Positions 6,749 through 14,592 are shown, counted from the stretch's first letter. The stretch: DNA of 14,592 nt from CAZPZZ01 sp964591245 (GCA_964591245.1 CAZPZZ010000106.1:1-14592); one strand, 5' to 3'. Notes: generated by a model from the sequence alone, not told the origin. Made by a program: numbers and translations.

Positions 6749-7546
6749 TTACGTCGTTTGCGCGGGCGTGCCATTGTCCTGGCGTCGACCGAGATAGAGG
6801 AGCATTGCGATACTGATCGGAATAATCAGTACGGAGACGAACTGTGATGTTGGAATGGTCTCGAAGACCATACCTCGCGGGTCGCCACGGTAGAATTCGA
6901 TCACGATTCTCGCCAGCGGGTACATCAAGAGGTAGGTCCAGAATGTCCGACCGGCGAAGGGGCGCCAACGACGCTCACCAGTCAACAGAAGGCCGAGCAC
7001 GAGTAGTTCGGCGATTGCTTCGTATACCTGGGTTGGGTGCAATGCCACTCCCAACGGGGTGCCGACGTTGGCGGCGGCAAGCGTGTTGGTGAACGTGATT
7101 GCCCATGGAACCTCAGTGGCTTGCCCATAACAGCAGCCGGCCATGAGACAGCCCATCCGTCCAATCGCGTGTCCCAAGGCGATACCCGGAGCAAATAAAT
7201 CGCACGTGGTCCAAAGGGGCAGCTTGTAGCGACGGATGTACCACCAGGATAGGGGTACGGCCAGAAGCAAGCCGCCGTAAAATACGCCTCCAGACTTCAA
7301 CAGCACGAGTAGTTGTGACCAGTCGCTCGTGAACCGGTCGAAGTCAACCAGCAGCAGCATCAACTTGGCGCCGAGCAATGCGCTGATGATGACGAGAATG
7401 CCCAGGTCCATGACGCGCTGCCCGTTGAGACCCGCGCGTTCGGCGCGTTGGAGAGCGAAGCGAAGCCCAGCAATATAGGCGGTTGCGAGCAACACACCGT
7501 AGCTATAAATACTGAGCGGTCCGAGTTCAATGAGAAGTGGATACAT
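6749..7546 (-). CDS. lgt: Prolipoprotein diacylglyceryl transferase
   Basis: The 265-residue polytopic membrane protein begins MYPLLIELGPLSIYSYG, the usual Lgt start. It contains GGVFYGGLL (86-94), the signature GRMGCLMAGCCYG (129-141) with R130, LHPTQVYE (169-176) and the C-terminal EFYRGDPRG (217-225). Multiple hydrophobic helices span the protein. Lgt transfers diacylglycerol from phosphatidylglycerol to the lipobox cysteine of prolipoproteins in the inner membrane, the step before LspA acts. Tyr90 occupies the position of the histidine in the E. coli HGG motif. The ATG at 7546 lies inside the end of lspA (20-base overlap), which implies translational coupling. An open frame upstream to 7663 is excluded because it overlaps lspA and lacks similarity. 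Confidence 0.96.
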   Translation of the reverse strand: MYPLLIELGPLSIYSYGVLLATAYIAGLRFALQRAERAGLNGQRVMDLGILVIISALLGAKLMLLLVDFDRFTSDWSQLLVLLKSGGVFYGGLLLAVPLSWWYIRRYKLPLWTTCDLFAPGIALGHAIGRMGCLMAGCCYGQATEVPWAITFTNTLAAANVGTPLGVALHPTQVYEAIAELLVLGLLLTGERRWRPFAGRTFWTYLLMYPLARIVIEFYRGDPRGMVFETIPTSQFVSVLIIPISIAMLLYLGRRQDNGTPAQTT

Positions 7547-8084
7547 CGTCGGTCGCCAAGAACGTGTCCAAAATGAGTAAGGAGGCGCCCACCGTGATTG
7601 CCGAGTCGGCCACGTTGAACGCCCAGAAATGGGCACTTTGCCAATAGACGTCGATAAAATCAACGACGTACCCCATCGTCGCTCGGTCGATTAAGTTCCC
7701 GATGGCGCCCCCGATGATCAAAGCCAGTCCCCCTCGAGACAGTATGTCCCGTGAGCCTGTTTGTGTGGCGTAGTACACGATTGCGACTAGTGCGACGATG
7801 GCTATTCCGGTCATCAGATATCTTTTGTACGCGAGCTCGGTGACGTTGAGAAACCCGAAGGCAGCGCCAGTGTTGCGTACGTGCACAAGATTGAGAAGTC
7901 CTGGAATGACCTCGATCGAATCGTGCAGTGCGATTTCCGTCCTTACAATCTGCTTGGTCACCTGGTCGAGGACCAGCACGACTGTGCTTATGATCCACAT
8001 CACCGACCTGGTCATCATGCTGGATGCCCGAGAGGGTGCGGTGGCAGGGGGAATGACCTGTGTCATGTGCGCGTCCATGGTCAT
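7527..8084 (-). CDS. lspA: Lipoprotein signal peptidase II
   Basis: The 185-residue membrane protein has the conserved LspA elements: VLDQVTKQIV (38-47), NTGAAFG (71-77), GGAIGNLIDR (125-134), VVDFIDVY (140-147) and FNVADSAITVG (156-166). D142 and D160 are the expected catalytic aspartates. Four hydrophobic segments are visible (about 26-40, 88-106, 117-130, 160-176). It cleaves diacylglyceryl-modified prolipoproteins, the step after Lgt. The start is uncertain. The ATG at 8084 gives an unusually long polar N-terminus of about 24 residues; ATGs at 8066 (GGA 7 bases upstream) and 8018/8015 (just before the first membrane segment) are alternatives, and none has a strong ribosome binding site. 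It follows ileS by 38 bases, the same ileS-lspA order as in E. coli. Confidence 0.95.
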   Translation of the reverse strand: MTMDAHMTQVIPPATAPSRASSMMTRSVMWIISTVVLVLDQVTKQIVRTEIALHDSIEVIPGLLNLVHVRNTGAAFGFLNVTELAYKRYLMTGIAIVALVAIVYYATQTGSRDILSRGGLALIIGGAIGNLIDRATMGYVVDFIDVYWQSAHFWAFNVADSAITVGASLLILDTFLATDDVSTSH

Positions 8085-8122
8085 AGTGGTTTGCTATCTT
8101 GGGAGTTGGTCCTGTGGCTGTC

Positions 8123-10954
8123 TCAGCTGAGCGTCGCCTCGGACGCAGAGAGCGCATCTGCGCATCGTGCGCAGATCTCGTTCTCTGCCGGTGTGTCCAT
8201 CGTTTGCGGGGGAAGGATCCAACGCCAGCATCTTGGACACTTCGTCGCATTGACCCGCTGTACGTCGATACGAACGGTACTGGATTCGTCGTGATACGCG
8301 TCATCACCGTCGGCAATGTCTGTGGTTCCCGTGCGAACGGTGACGGCCGACGTGATGAAGAGCGTCGGGAGATCGTCAAGATGCGGTTCAAGTGCCGAAG
8401 CGAAGCCAGCGTCGGTCGTCAAGGTGACGGCTGCCTCGAGTGAAGTGCCGACGACTTTATCTTGTCTGAGTTTTTCGAGTTTGCCGTTAACGGCGTCCCG
8501 CAAAGCAAGTAACCGCGTCCATTGCTGAATCAGCACGGGATTCCTCATGCCTTCGAGGTCGGACGGAAAATCAGCCAAATGTACGCTGTCGGCGTCTGCC
8601 CCCGGAAGGCTACGCCAGAGTTCGTCGCAGGTCACGGGCAATATTGGCGCGAGGAGACGGGTTACGCCATCGACAATTCGGTGGATCGCTGTCTGGGCCG
8701 AACGTCGGGCTTCCGAGGTTCGGCCGTATGTATAAAGTCGATCTTTTGAAATATCAATATAGAACGCACTGAGGTCTACCGTGAGGTACTGGTTCAACGT
8801 GTGGACGACTGTCTGAAACTCGTAGCGTTCGTACGCGTCGCGGACGCGAATAGCCACCTCACTGTAGCGAGCCAGTGCATAGCGATCTACTGCGGCAAGG
8901 TCGTTGAGTGGTAGGGCGTCGGTTGCCGGGTCAAAGTCGTACAGATTGGCCACCAGGATTCGGAGTGTGTTCCGGATCTTTCTGTAGGCCTCTATGATGC
9001 GGTCCAGAATGTGCTTCCCAATTCGAACTTCCTCGCGGTAGTCCACCATTGCGACCCAGAGCCGCAGGATCTCGGCGCCGCTTTGTTTGATGATTGTCTG
9101 TGGTTCGATGGTATTCCCGACAGACTTGGACATCTTGTGTCCCGATTCGTCCACCACGAAGCCATGTGTGATCACCTGTTCGTAGGGAGCAGCGTTGCGA
9201 GTCCCCAATCCCACCAGAAGGGAGCTGTGGAACCAGCCGCGATACTGGTCACTGCCTTCCAGATAGACGCGATAAGGCCAGCCCAGCTCGGGATGGTCGC
9301 CGAGGATGCCTTCGTGACTCGACCCCGAGTCGAACCACACGTCGAGGATGTCGCGCTCCCGCTCGAATTCGGTTTCACCACACTTCGGGCATGTGAGGTC
9401 CGGTGGTACGAATGCCGTGATGGGGTGTTCGTACCACGCATCGGCTCCGTGCTCGGCAAATACTTCTGCTGCGCGCTCAGTGAGTTCCGTTGTCAGTACA
9501 GCCTCTCGACATGCGGTACAGGTGACGGCCGGGATTGGGACCCCCCACAGGCGCTGCCGCGAAATGCACCAGTCGGGGCGATTGGCGAGCATGTTGTGGA
9601 TACGCTCCTCGCCCCATCCCGGAAACCATTCGACTTTCTTGACAGCCGCTAACGCGCGTTCGCGAAGATCGTCCGCGTCCATGCCGATGAACCATTGCCA
9701 CGTCGCCAGGAAGATGACGGGGTGGTGACAGCGCCAGCAATGCGGGTACGTATGGTCAATCGTATCTTGCTGCCACAGTCTCCCTGTCTCGTCTAAGGCT
9801 TTTTGGACGAGTGGATTGGCGTCGAAGACTTTTTGGCCTCCTACGATCGGAACATCATCGTCGAATCGGCCAGATGGGCCAATGGGAGCGTAGATTTCCA
9901 GCCCATACCTGACCCCGGTAGCGTAGTCGTCGGCTCCGTGTCCTGGAGCGGTGTGAACAGCTCCCGTGCCTTGCTCGAGTGTGACGTAGTCGGCCAGTAC
10001 GCCCAATGATTCTCGGTCGAAGAGAGGGTGGGTGAACTTTAATCCTTCGAGATCGCGGCCCTTGATAGTGGCAATCTTTGTTCCGAAATCGCGTTGGACC
10101 GCGCTGGCGACGGTGTCGCGCAATTGATCGGCGATCAGCACGACGCTGTCATCGATTGCGTAGGCTCCGTACTCGAGTGATGGGTTGAACGCAATGGCGA
10201 GGTTTGAGGGAATCGTCCATGGCGTTGTTGTCCAAATGAGTACCGAGACTGAACGGCCGGCCAGAGCCGGGACGCGGCTGTAGAGATCATCGGCGGACTC
10301 GGTGCGCAGTGGAAATTCGACGTAGATGGACGGAGATGAGTGGTCTTCGTACTCCACCTCGGCTTCTGCGAGTGCCGTACGGCAGTGCAGACACCAGTGC
10401 ACAGGTTTCTTACCCTTGTAGACGATGCCTTGTTCCACAAAGCGTCCGAGTGCTCGTACGATTGACGCCTGGTAATCAGACGTCATTGTCAGATAGGGGC
10501 GATCCCAGTCACCAAGGACACCGAGCCGTTGAAAGTCCGTGGCCTGGAGTTTGACGAATTTCTCCGCGTAGCGGCGACAGGCGCGACGAAAGTCCCCGAC
10601 GCTCATCTCGCGCTTCTTGCCGCCCAGTTCTTTATCGACTTTTAGCTCTATCGGAAGGCCGTGACAATCCCAGCCTGGGATATACGGCGCATCGAAGCCC
10701 GTCATGGTCCTGGACTTCACGATGATGTCCTTCAGGACCTTGTTCAGGACGTGCCCGATGTGAATCTTTCCATTGGCGTAGGGGGGGCCGTCGTGTAAAA
10801 CAAACTGAGGGGCCCCGGAGCGTTGCTGCCGGATGCGCGTATACAGCCCCATCTCATTCCAGCGTTCGAGGGTAGCCGGCTCCGTGGTCTGGAGACTGGC
10901 TCGCATCGGGAAGTTGGTTCGCGGAAGGTTGAGCGTCTTTTTCCAGTCAGTCAT
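8123..10954 (-). CDS. ileS: Isoleucine--tRNA ligase
   Basis: From the ATG at 10954 the product has 943 residues, close to E. coli IleS (938). The HIGH motif is at 65-68 and KMSKS at 607-611. WDCHGLPIE (95-103), the editing domain with TTTPWT (about 242-247) and GTGAVHTAPGHG (329-340), and WCISRQRLWG (462-471) are all present. A C-terminal zinc site is formed by CPRC (906-909) and CARC (928-931), as in bacterial type-1 IleS. A further cysteine pair set (CTAC, CPKC at about 479-482 and 522-525) lies in the catalytic-domain insertion. It charges tRNA-Ile and hydrolyses mischarged valine. A GTG two codons earlier (10960) is also possible; neither start has a Shine-Dalgarno. No T-box leader is visible. 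It heads the minus-strand run. Confidence 0.98.
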   Translation of the reverse strand: MTDWKKTLNLPRTNFPMRASLQTTEPATLERWNEMGLYTRIRQQRSGAPQFVLHDGPPYANGKIHIGHVLNKVLKDIIVKSRTMTGFDAPYIPGWDCHGLPIELKVDKELGGKKREMSVGDFRRACRRYAEKFVKLQATDFQRLGVLGDWDRPYLTMTSDYQASIVRALGRFVEQGIVYKGKKPVHWCLHCRTALAEAEVEYEDHSSPSIYVEFPLRTESADDLYSRVPALAGRSVSVLIWTTTPWTIPSNLAIAFNPSLEYGAYAIDDSVVLIADQLRDTVASAVQRDFGTKIATIKGRDLEGLKFTHPLFDRESLGVLADYVTLEQGTGAVHTAPGHGADDYATGVRYGLEIYAPIGPSGRFDDDVPIVGGQKVFDANPLVQKALDETGRLWQQDTIDHTYPHCWRCHHPVIFLATWQWFIGMDADDLRERALAAVKKVEWFPGWGEERIHNMLANRPDWCISRQRLWGVPIPAVTCTACREAVLTTELTERAAEVFAEHGADAWYEHPITAFVPPDLTCPKCGETEFERERDILDVWFDSGSSHEGILGDHPELGWPYRVYLEGSDQYRGWFHSSLLVGLGTRNAAPYEQVITHGFVVDESGHKMSKSVGNTIEPQTIIKQSGAEILRLWVAMVDYREEVRIGKHILDRIIEAYRKIRNTLRILVANLYDFDPATDALPLNDLAAVDRYALARYSEVAIRVRDAYERYEFQTVVHTLNQYLTVDLSAFYIDISKDRLYTYGRTSEARRSAQTAIHRIVDGVTRLLAPILPVTCDELWRSLPGADADSVHLADFPSDLEGMRNPVLIQQWTRLLALRDAVNGKLEKLRQDKVVGTSLEAAVTLTTDAGFASALEPHLDDLPTLFITSAVTVRTGTTDIADGDDAYHDESSTVRIDVQRVNATKCPRCWRWILPPQTMDTPAENEICARCADALSASEATLS

Positions 10955-10968
10955 TGACACGTTTTTTC

Positions 10969-10974
10969 ATTGTA
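10969..10974 (-). promoter_or_regulatory. Possible -10 element for ileS
   Basis: Read on the minus strand this is TACAAT, five of six matches to TATAAT. A start of transcription about 7 bases on would fall near 10962, only some 8 bases before the ileS ATG at 10954. There is no convincing -35 hexamer at 16-18 bases spacing, so this rests on the -10 alone. Confidence 0.3.
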
Positions 10975-11007
10975 GTGCATGGGGCCGGGAGCGAGTGATC
11001 GACACGC

Positions 11008-11013
11008 TATAAT
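11008..11013 (+). promoter_or_regulatory. Consensus -10 TATAAT for the M16 pair
   Basis: A perfect TATAAT lies in the 72-base gap between the divergent ileS and M16 genes. The expected transcription start (about 11020) is within a few bases of the in-frame GTG at 11021 and the ATG at 11027. No good -35 is seen at 16-18 bases upstream. The upstream in-frame ATG at 11012 overlaps this hexamer and so is an unlikely start. Confidence 0.45.
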
Positions 11014-11026
11014 GCGGTCTGTGGCT

Positions 11027-12328
11027 ATGGATGGTCGAAACCCCCATCAGTTCGTCCCACCCCGAGAGGAGGTGCTGGACAACGGACTGAAAGTGCTTGT
11101 GCAGGAAGTGCATACCGCACCGCTCGTCTCGGTCTGGTGCTGGTACCGGGTCGGCTCCAAGGATGAAACGCCCGGGCAGACAGGAATGTCGCACTGGGTA
11201 GAGCACATGAATTTCAAGGGTACCGCGGAGATTCCTCAGGAAGAGTTCAAGGAGTTCATCGATCGTTTTGGTGGTGCCTGGAATGGGTATACCTGGATAG
11301 ATCAAACGACGTATCTCGCAACGGCAACTCGAGATGCCCTCGATCAGATGCTGTTCTTGGAGGCCGAGCGTATGGATCGGTGCCTCTACGACAGCAAAGC
11401 TTTTGAGGCGGAGCGCACGGTTATTATTTCGGAATTGCAAGGTGGTGAGAACGACCCCGACAATCTCCTGGATATCGAGGTAACGGCCACGGCCTTCAAG
11501 GCCCATCCCTATCGGCATCCGACCATCGGGTGGATCGGCGATTTGAAGGCGATGAGCCGGGATGATCTGTATAGCTACTACCGTCGTTACTACACACCAC
11601 GGAACGCAACGTTGGTTATCGTGGGCGATGTTGAGACGGATGATGCTCTGCGGCAGGCAGAACGCCGATTTGGCAAGATTGCCGAAGGCTGTGAACCCTC
11701 GCGTCTGCGTGTGACCGAGCCGGAACAGACCGGCGAACGCCAGGTGGATATCGTGCGCGAGGGCACGACTGGGTATCTGAAGTTGGCCTACCATGCACCG
11801 GCGGTCTCGGATCCTGATTTTGCCCCGATGCTGGTCCTGGATGCGGCCTTGACGGGCGCGAAAGGGCTGAATTTGTGGGCGAGTTTTCGCGGGGTGGCTC
11901 CGCAGCGTCGGGCTCGGTTGTTTCGAGCCTTGGTGGATGGCGGCCGTGCCGCCACTGTGAGCGGGGCGGTCATGCCCACGGCTCACCCGTTTTTGTTCAC
12001 GGTATCGGTCACTGCGAATGAGGGGACGGCGCTCGACGAGCTGAGGGAAGAGACGCTGGCCGAACTAGATGATGTGCGAGTGGCGGGCCTGTCCGGAGCG
12101 GAAGTGGACCGAGCGCGGCGACAGCTTCAAGCTCGTGTGACTCTTGAGAACAACAGCATCACAAATGTTGCACACCAGCTCGGATTCTTTGAGACGGTGT
12201 CCCAACACCGTCGGCTTCTTGAGTTGCCCACCCTGATTTCGGAGGTGACCGAAGAGGATGTCTCCCGGGTCGCGGCGAGATACCTGGTGGCGAGTAATCG
12301 GACCGTAGGCGTGTACCGGCCGGCGTGA
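11027..12328 (+). CDS. M16-family zinc metallopeptidase, catalytic subunit
   Basis: The product (433 residues from the ATG at 11027) has the inverted zinc motif HWVEH (56-60) followed by a distal glutamate, E136 (in IISELQ), 75 residues after H60. This is the HxxEH-x(75)-E signature of active M16 peptidases. Two M16-type domains follow each other, and the second (about 185-433) is catalytically silent. There is no signal peptide, so the enzyme is probably cytoplasmic. The second domain lacks the tyrosine of the usual Arg/Tyr pair (DGGRAATV where others have a glaY-like stretch). The partner gene keeps that pair, so the two likely form a heterodimer that degrades peptides inside its chamber. 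An in-frame ATG at 10979 exists but its extra 16 residues cross the promoter. No Shine-Dalgarno precedes 11027. Confidence 0.93.
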   Translation: MDGRNPHQFVPPREEVLDNGLKVLVQEVHTAPLVSVWCWYRVGSKDETPGQTGMSHWVEHMNFKGTAEIPQEEFKEFIDRFGGAWNGYTWIDQTTYLATATRDALDQMLFLEAERMDRCLYDSKAFEAERTVIISELQGGENDPDNLLDIEVTATAFKAHPYRHPTIGWIGDLKAMSRDDLYSYYRRYYTPRNATLVIVGDVETDDALRQAERRFGKIAEGCEPSRLRVTEPEQTGERQVDIVREGTTGYLKLAYHAPAVSDPDFAPMLVLDAALTGAKGLNLWASFRGVAPQRRARLFRALVDGGRAATVSGAVMPTAHPFLFTVSVTANEGTALDELREETLAELDDVRVAGLSGAEVDRARRQLQARVTLENNSITNVAHQLGFFETVSQHRRLLELPTLISEVTEEDVSRVAARYLVASNRTVGVYRPA

Positions 12329-12329
12329 C

Positions 12330-13592
12330 ATGGGTGTGGCGAGTTTGGCTCCAGTGCGTGAACGGTTGGCGAATGGGCTCACGTTGCTTGTCAAGGAAAC
12401 GCGAACCCAGCCGACGGTCACGATCAGCGCGATGGTATCTGCTGGGAGTACGGACGATCCCCCGGGGTCCGAGGGCGCCGCGCAGCTCTTGTGTCGTCTT
12501 CTCGACCGCGGGGCCGGTAGCCATTCATCTGACGACATCGCCGATTTGCTCGACGTGCGGGGAATTTCTCCAGCGATCGGGGCAACGCGCCACGCCACCA
12601 CGATCAGTTGTGACTGCTTGGCGGAGGATGTGGATATCGTTCTTCCGTTGGTCTGTGACATGGTCCGCTCTCCTTTATGTCCAGACAGTGAAGTGCAAGT
12701 CCGGCGTGGACAGTTACTGACGCAGCTGCGGCAAGACGAAGAGAATCCGGCCGCACGCGCGCTCCAGGCGGCGATGATGTTGCTTTACGGGGAGCGCCAT
12801 CCGGTAGGGCGCCCGCCGAAGGGGTTTGTCCAGACAGTCGAGACGATCGGTCGGGAACAGTTGCTTCGGTTTCATGCCGCGCAATTTGGTCCGGATAGAC
12901 TCACCCTCGTGCTAGTCGGGCACATTGCCATGTCTGATGCCTTGGCCGCGGTGACCCGAGCGTGCGGCGAATGGGTCCCGTTGGGCCAAGCGGCATCTGT
13001 GCTCCCACCACCGCCGGCCCCCTCGCGCCGGCGGCAGGTGGTGAGCCTGCCTGGAAAGTCACAGGCGGACATCGTGTACGGATTTACCACGATACCCCGC
13101 AGTGATCCTGCCTACTACAGTTATTGGGTTATGAATAACATCCTGGGCCAATATGGCGTTGGCGGTCGTCTCGGGCGCCGTATCCGGGAGGAACAGGGAA
13201 TGGCCTACTATGCGGGGAGTGTGTTCGACGCTGGCCCGATAGCCGGTCCCTTACTGGTGCGTGCTGGAGTCAGCGCGACGAATGTTGACCGCGCGATCGC
13301 CTCGATTGATGTAGAGGTGGATCGTTTGGCCGATCAGGGGGCGACTGCGGCGGAACTCGAGAATGCCAAGCGGTATCTCGTCGGATCGATTCCACGGTCA
13401 TTGGAGACGAATGCGGGAATCGCACAATTCTTGCAAACTGCCGAGTTGTATGGCCTCGGCCTCGATTATGACCGCCAGCTTCCAGACCGGGTACAAGCGG
13501 TGACGGATGAGGACGTGGCTCGCGCGGCGGCCAGCACGATGGCGAGCGACAGGGCAGCCATTGCGATCGCTGGACCTTATGAAGGCGAGTGA
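12330..13592 (+). CDS. M16-family peptidase-like protein, non-catalytic subunit
   Basis: The 420-residue product has the M16 two-domain fold but not the zinc site. Aligned to its neighbour's GMSHWVEH, it reads GAAQLLCR, so Q52, C55 and R56 replace the two histidines and the glutamate. The C-terminal domain keeps the substrate-binding Arg/Tyr pair, R286 and Y293, in the stretch GRRIREEQGMAYY. This split of roles matches known bacterial M16B heterodimers, where one chain supplies zinc and the other the Arg/Tyr pair. That pairing is established for the family and inferred here. The ATG at 12330 follows the upstream stop codon by one base, with no Shine-Dalgarno, so translation is almost certainly coupled. 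A Pro-rich linker (about 225-231) joins the halves. Confidence 0.92.
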   Translation: MGVASLAPVRERLANGLTLLVKETRTQPTVTISAMVSAGSTDDPPGSEGAAQLLCRLLDRGAGSHSSDDIADLLDVRGISPAIGATRHATTISCDCLAEDVDIVLPLVCDMVRSPLCPDSEVQVRRGQLLTQLRQDEENPAARALQAAMMLLYGERHPVGRPPKGFVQTVETIGREQLLRFHAAQFGPDRLTLVLVGHIAMSDALAAVTRACGEWVPLGQAASVLPPPPAPSRRRQVVSLPGKSQADIVYGFTTIPRSDPAYYSYWVMNNILGQYGVGGRLGRRIREEQGMAYYAGSVFDAGPIAGPLLVRAGVSATNVDRAIASIDVEVDRLADQGATAAELENAKRYLVGSIPRSLETNAGIAQFLQTAELYGLGLDYDRQLPDRVQAVTDEDVARAAASTMASDRAAIAIAGPYEGE

Positions 13593-13658
13593 CGTTTCGT
13601 TCGTGATTTCTCTTCATCCACGCTGAATCGGTGCACTGTCTTCCTGGTCGTGCCGATC

Positions 13659-13675
13659 GCCTGAGACATTCAGGC
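13659..13675. terminator. Small hairpin between convergent genes
   Basis: GCCTGA (13659-13664) pairs with TCAGGC (13670-13675) around a 5-base loop, in the 133-base gap between the end of the M16 pair and the end of the convergent HIT gene. The position suits a bidirectional terminator, but the stem is short and no T-run follows on either strand. Confidence 0.25.
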
Positions 13676-13725
13676 CGTTGGAGAGTGGATTGCCAGTACA
13701 AGACGCGGGGATACTTCAGTTTGGT

Positions 13726-14073
13726 TTATCCGGGGGGCCAGGTCATATTCCGTCCCGCCAGCAGGTGCAGATGAATATGGAAGACGGATTGACCGGCGCC
13801 ACGGTTGCAGTTGAACACGGTGCGGTATCCGTCTTGCGCGTGTCCTTGTTCCTTGGCGAGTTGAGTGGCGCACCAGAGCATGGCCCCGAGTAACGCGCGA
13901 TCATTTTCTTCCGTGTCGTTCAGTGTTGAGATGTGCCGGCGTGGAACGATGAGCAGGTGACATGGCGCCTGCGGGCTCACGTCATGGAACGCGACAAGCT
14001 CGTCGTTCTCATAGACGATATTTGCAGGGATGTCATGGTTGGCAATCTTACAGAACAGGCAGTCGTCTGACAT
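13726..14073 (-). CDS. HIT-family nucleotide hydrolase (HINT-like)
   Basis: The product (115 residues) starts MSDDCLFCKI, with the CxxC (C5, C8) of many HINT proteins. It contains the segment LIVPRRHIS and ends with the histidine triad HIHLHLLAGR (H99, H101, H103). HINT-type proteins hydrolyse purine nucleoside phosphoramidates and adenylates; the precise substrate is not shown. GGAG four bases before the ATG at 14073 is a good ribosome binding site. The frame stays open upstream to 14178, but that stretch runs into prmC and has no similarity, so it is excluded. It sits 52 bases downstream of prmC on the same strand and is probably co-transcribed. Confidence 0.95.
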   Translation of the reverse strand: MSDDCLFCKIANHDIPANIVYENDELVAFHDVSPQAPCHLLIVPRRHISTLNDTEENDRALLGAMLWCATQLAKEQGHAQDGYRTVFNCNRGAGQSVFHIHLHLLAGRNMTWPPG

Positions 14074-14125
14074 GTCTCTCCAGTGCGGCGAACGCATTGG
14101 TCGTTTGGGGTGCTCACGCAGTCTA

Positions 14126-14592
14126 TCAGTAATTTTTACCCTTGGAGATCTCGACTGCATCCCCATCCTGTACAACAACCACTCTCGGAAAACCCTGTAA
14201 ATCTCGACGAACAGACGTGAGTTGGAGTCTGCTCCGGTCTATAAGTTCGGTGACGGCTTCCAGCTGTCCGGCTCCAATTTCCATCATCAGGTAACCGCCG
14301 GCACGGAGCCTGGAAGTTACGTCCTTTACCAGGGGCCGTATGAGGGCAAGTCCATCGACGCCTCCATTCAGCGCATTCATTGGCTCGTAGCGAACGACCT
14401 CCGGGGCCAGTCCGGCCAGATCACGCTCGGGAATGTAGGGTGGGTTGGATACGATGACATCAAAGGAACCACTCAGGCCTTTCAGAAAGGGTGTCTCGTA
14501 AAATTCGATCCGGTTGACCACGTCGTGTTTGGCGGCGTTTCGCTTGGCTACGGCAAGGGCGGCCGCCGAGGTGTCGGTCGCACTGATCCGGG
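14126..14592 (-). CDS. prmC: Release factor glutamine methyltransferase, 5' part missing
   Basis: This is the C-terminal part of a class I SAM-dependent methyltransferase running off the right edge of the window. The visible 155 residues include the motif I/II region (ISATDTSAAALAVAKRNA), the catalytic NPPY motif (in VIVSNPPYIPERDL) and the following EPMNALNGGVDGLALIR segment. These are hallmarks of PrmC/HemK, which N5-methylates the GGQ glutamine of peptide-chain release factors. The PxYI-E-DL pattern after NPPY favours PrmC over PrmB. The frame continues open to base 14592, so the true start lies outside. The tail ends SKGKNY before TGA at 14126-14128. The HIT gene follows 52 bases downstream. 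Confidence 0.93.
   Translation of the reverse strand, partial: RISATDTSAAALAVAKRNAAKHDVVNRIEFYETPFLKGLSGSFDVIVSNPPYIPERDLAGLAPEVVRYEPMNALNGGVDGLALIRPLVKDVTSRLRAGGYLMMEIGAGQLEAVTELIDRSRLQLTSVRRDLQGFPRVVVVQDGDAVEISKGKNY

Noticed and set aside
7660..8391. 243-codon minus-strand open frame across the ileS/lspA junction
   Set aside because: It overlaps the well-supported lspA and ileS genes in another frame, and its Arg/Ser/Thr-rich translation has no family signature.
10967..11986. 339-codon open frame antisense to the first M16 gene
   Set aside because: It lies wholly opposite a gene with clear family motifs. Its translation is Arg/Pro/His-rich with no recognisable domain, as expected for a shadow frame in GC-rich coding sequence.
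1..14592. A new defence, mobile or biosynthetic system
   Set aside because: Every long coding region belongs to a known housekeeping or clean-up family. No transposase, integrase, CRISPR repeats, toxin-antitoxin pair or biosynthetic cluster was seen on either strand.

Overview
The window looks like ordinary chromosomal housekeeping sequence from a moderately GC-rich Gram-negative bacterium. Support for this: a bacterial-type isoleucyl-tRNA synthetase, the lipoprotein enzymes LspA and Lgt side by side, a DksA/TraR-family protein and a bacterial Lon. The ileS-lspA-lgt order, the paired M16 peptidases and the zincless Fpg would suit Nitrospirota or a neighbouring phylum. That placement is an impression from gene content, not a demonstrated assignment. 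I see no transposase, integrase, phage gene, CRISPR array, tRNA or rRNA, and base usage looks even throughout.

Layout. Positions 1-455 hold no convincing full gene; they contain hairpin-forming sequence and a possible broken micro-gene with a strong ribosome binding site. Next come two plus-strand genes: a DksA/TraR-type zinc-finger protein (456-902) and ATP-dependent Lon protease (1029-3470). Facing Lon is a long minus-strand run. In transcription order it is ileS, lspA, lgt, an rluD-type pseudouridine synthase, a NUDIX hydrolase, a HAD-family hydrolase and an Fpg/Nei-type DNA glycosylase (10954 down to 3511). From ileS to the HAD gene the spacing is tight or overlapping, which suggests one transcription unit. 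The glycosylase follows after a 196-base gap and may have its own promoter.

Divergent from ileS are two nearly abutting M16 peptidase genes (11027-13592). The first keeps the HxxEH zinc site. The second has lost it but keeps the Arg/Tyr pair, so together they look like an active/inactive heterodimer. Convergent with them, and cut by the right edge of the window, are prmC (release-factor glutamine methyltransferase, 3' part only) and a HIT-family hydrolase.

Themes: protein quality control (Lon, M16 pair), translation (IleS, RluD, PrmC), lipoprotein maturation (Lgt then LspA), and clean-up or repair of damaged or excess nucleotides and metabolites (NUDIX, HAD, HIT, Fpg). I found no clearly new biological system. 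The best leads are the possible leaderless divergent promoter between ileS and the M16 pair, the possible frameshifted micro-gene at the left end, and several family members with changed signature residues.
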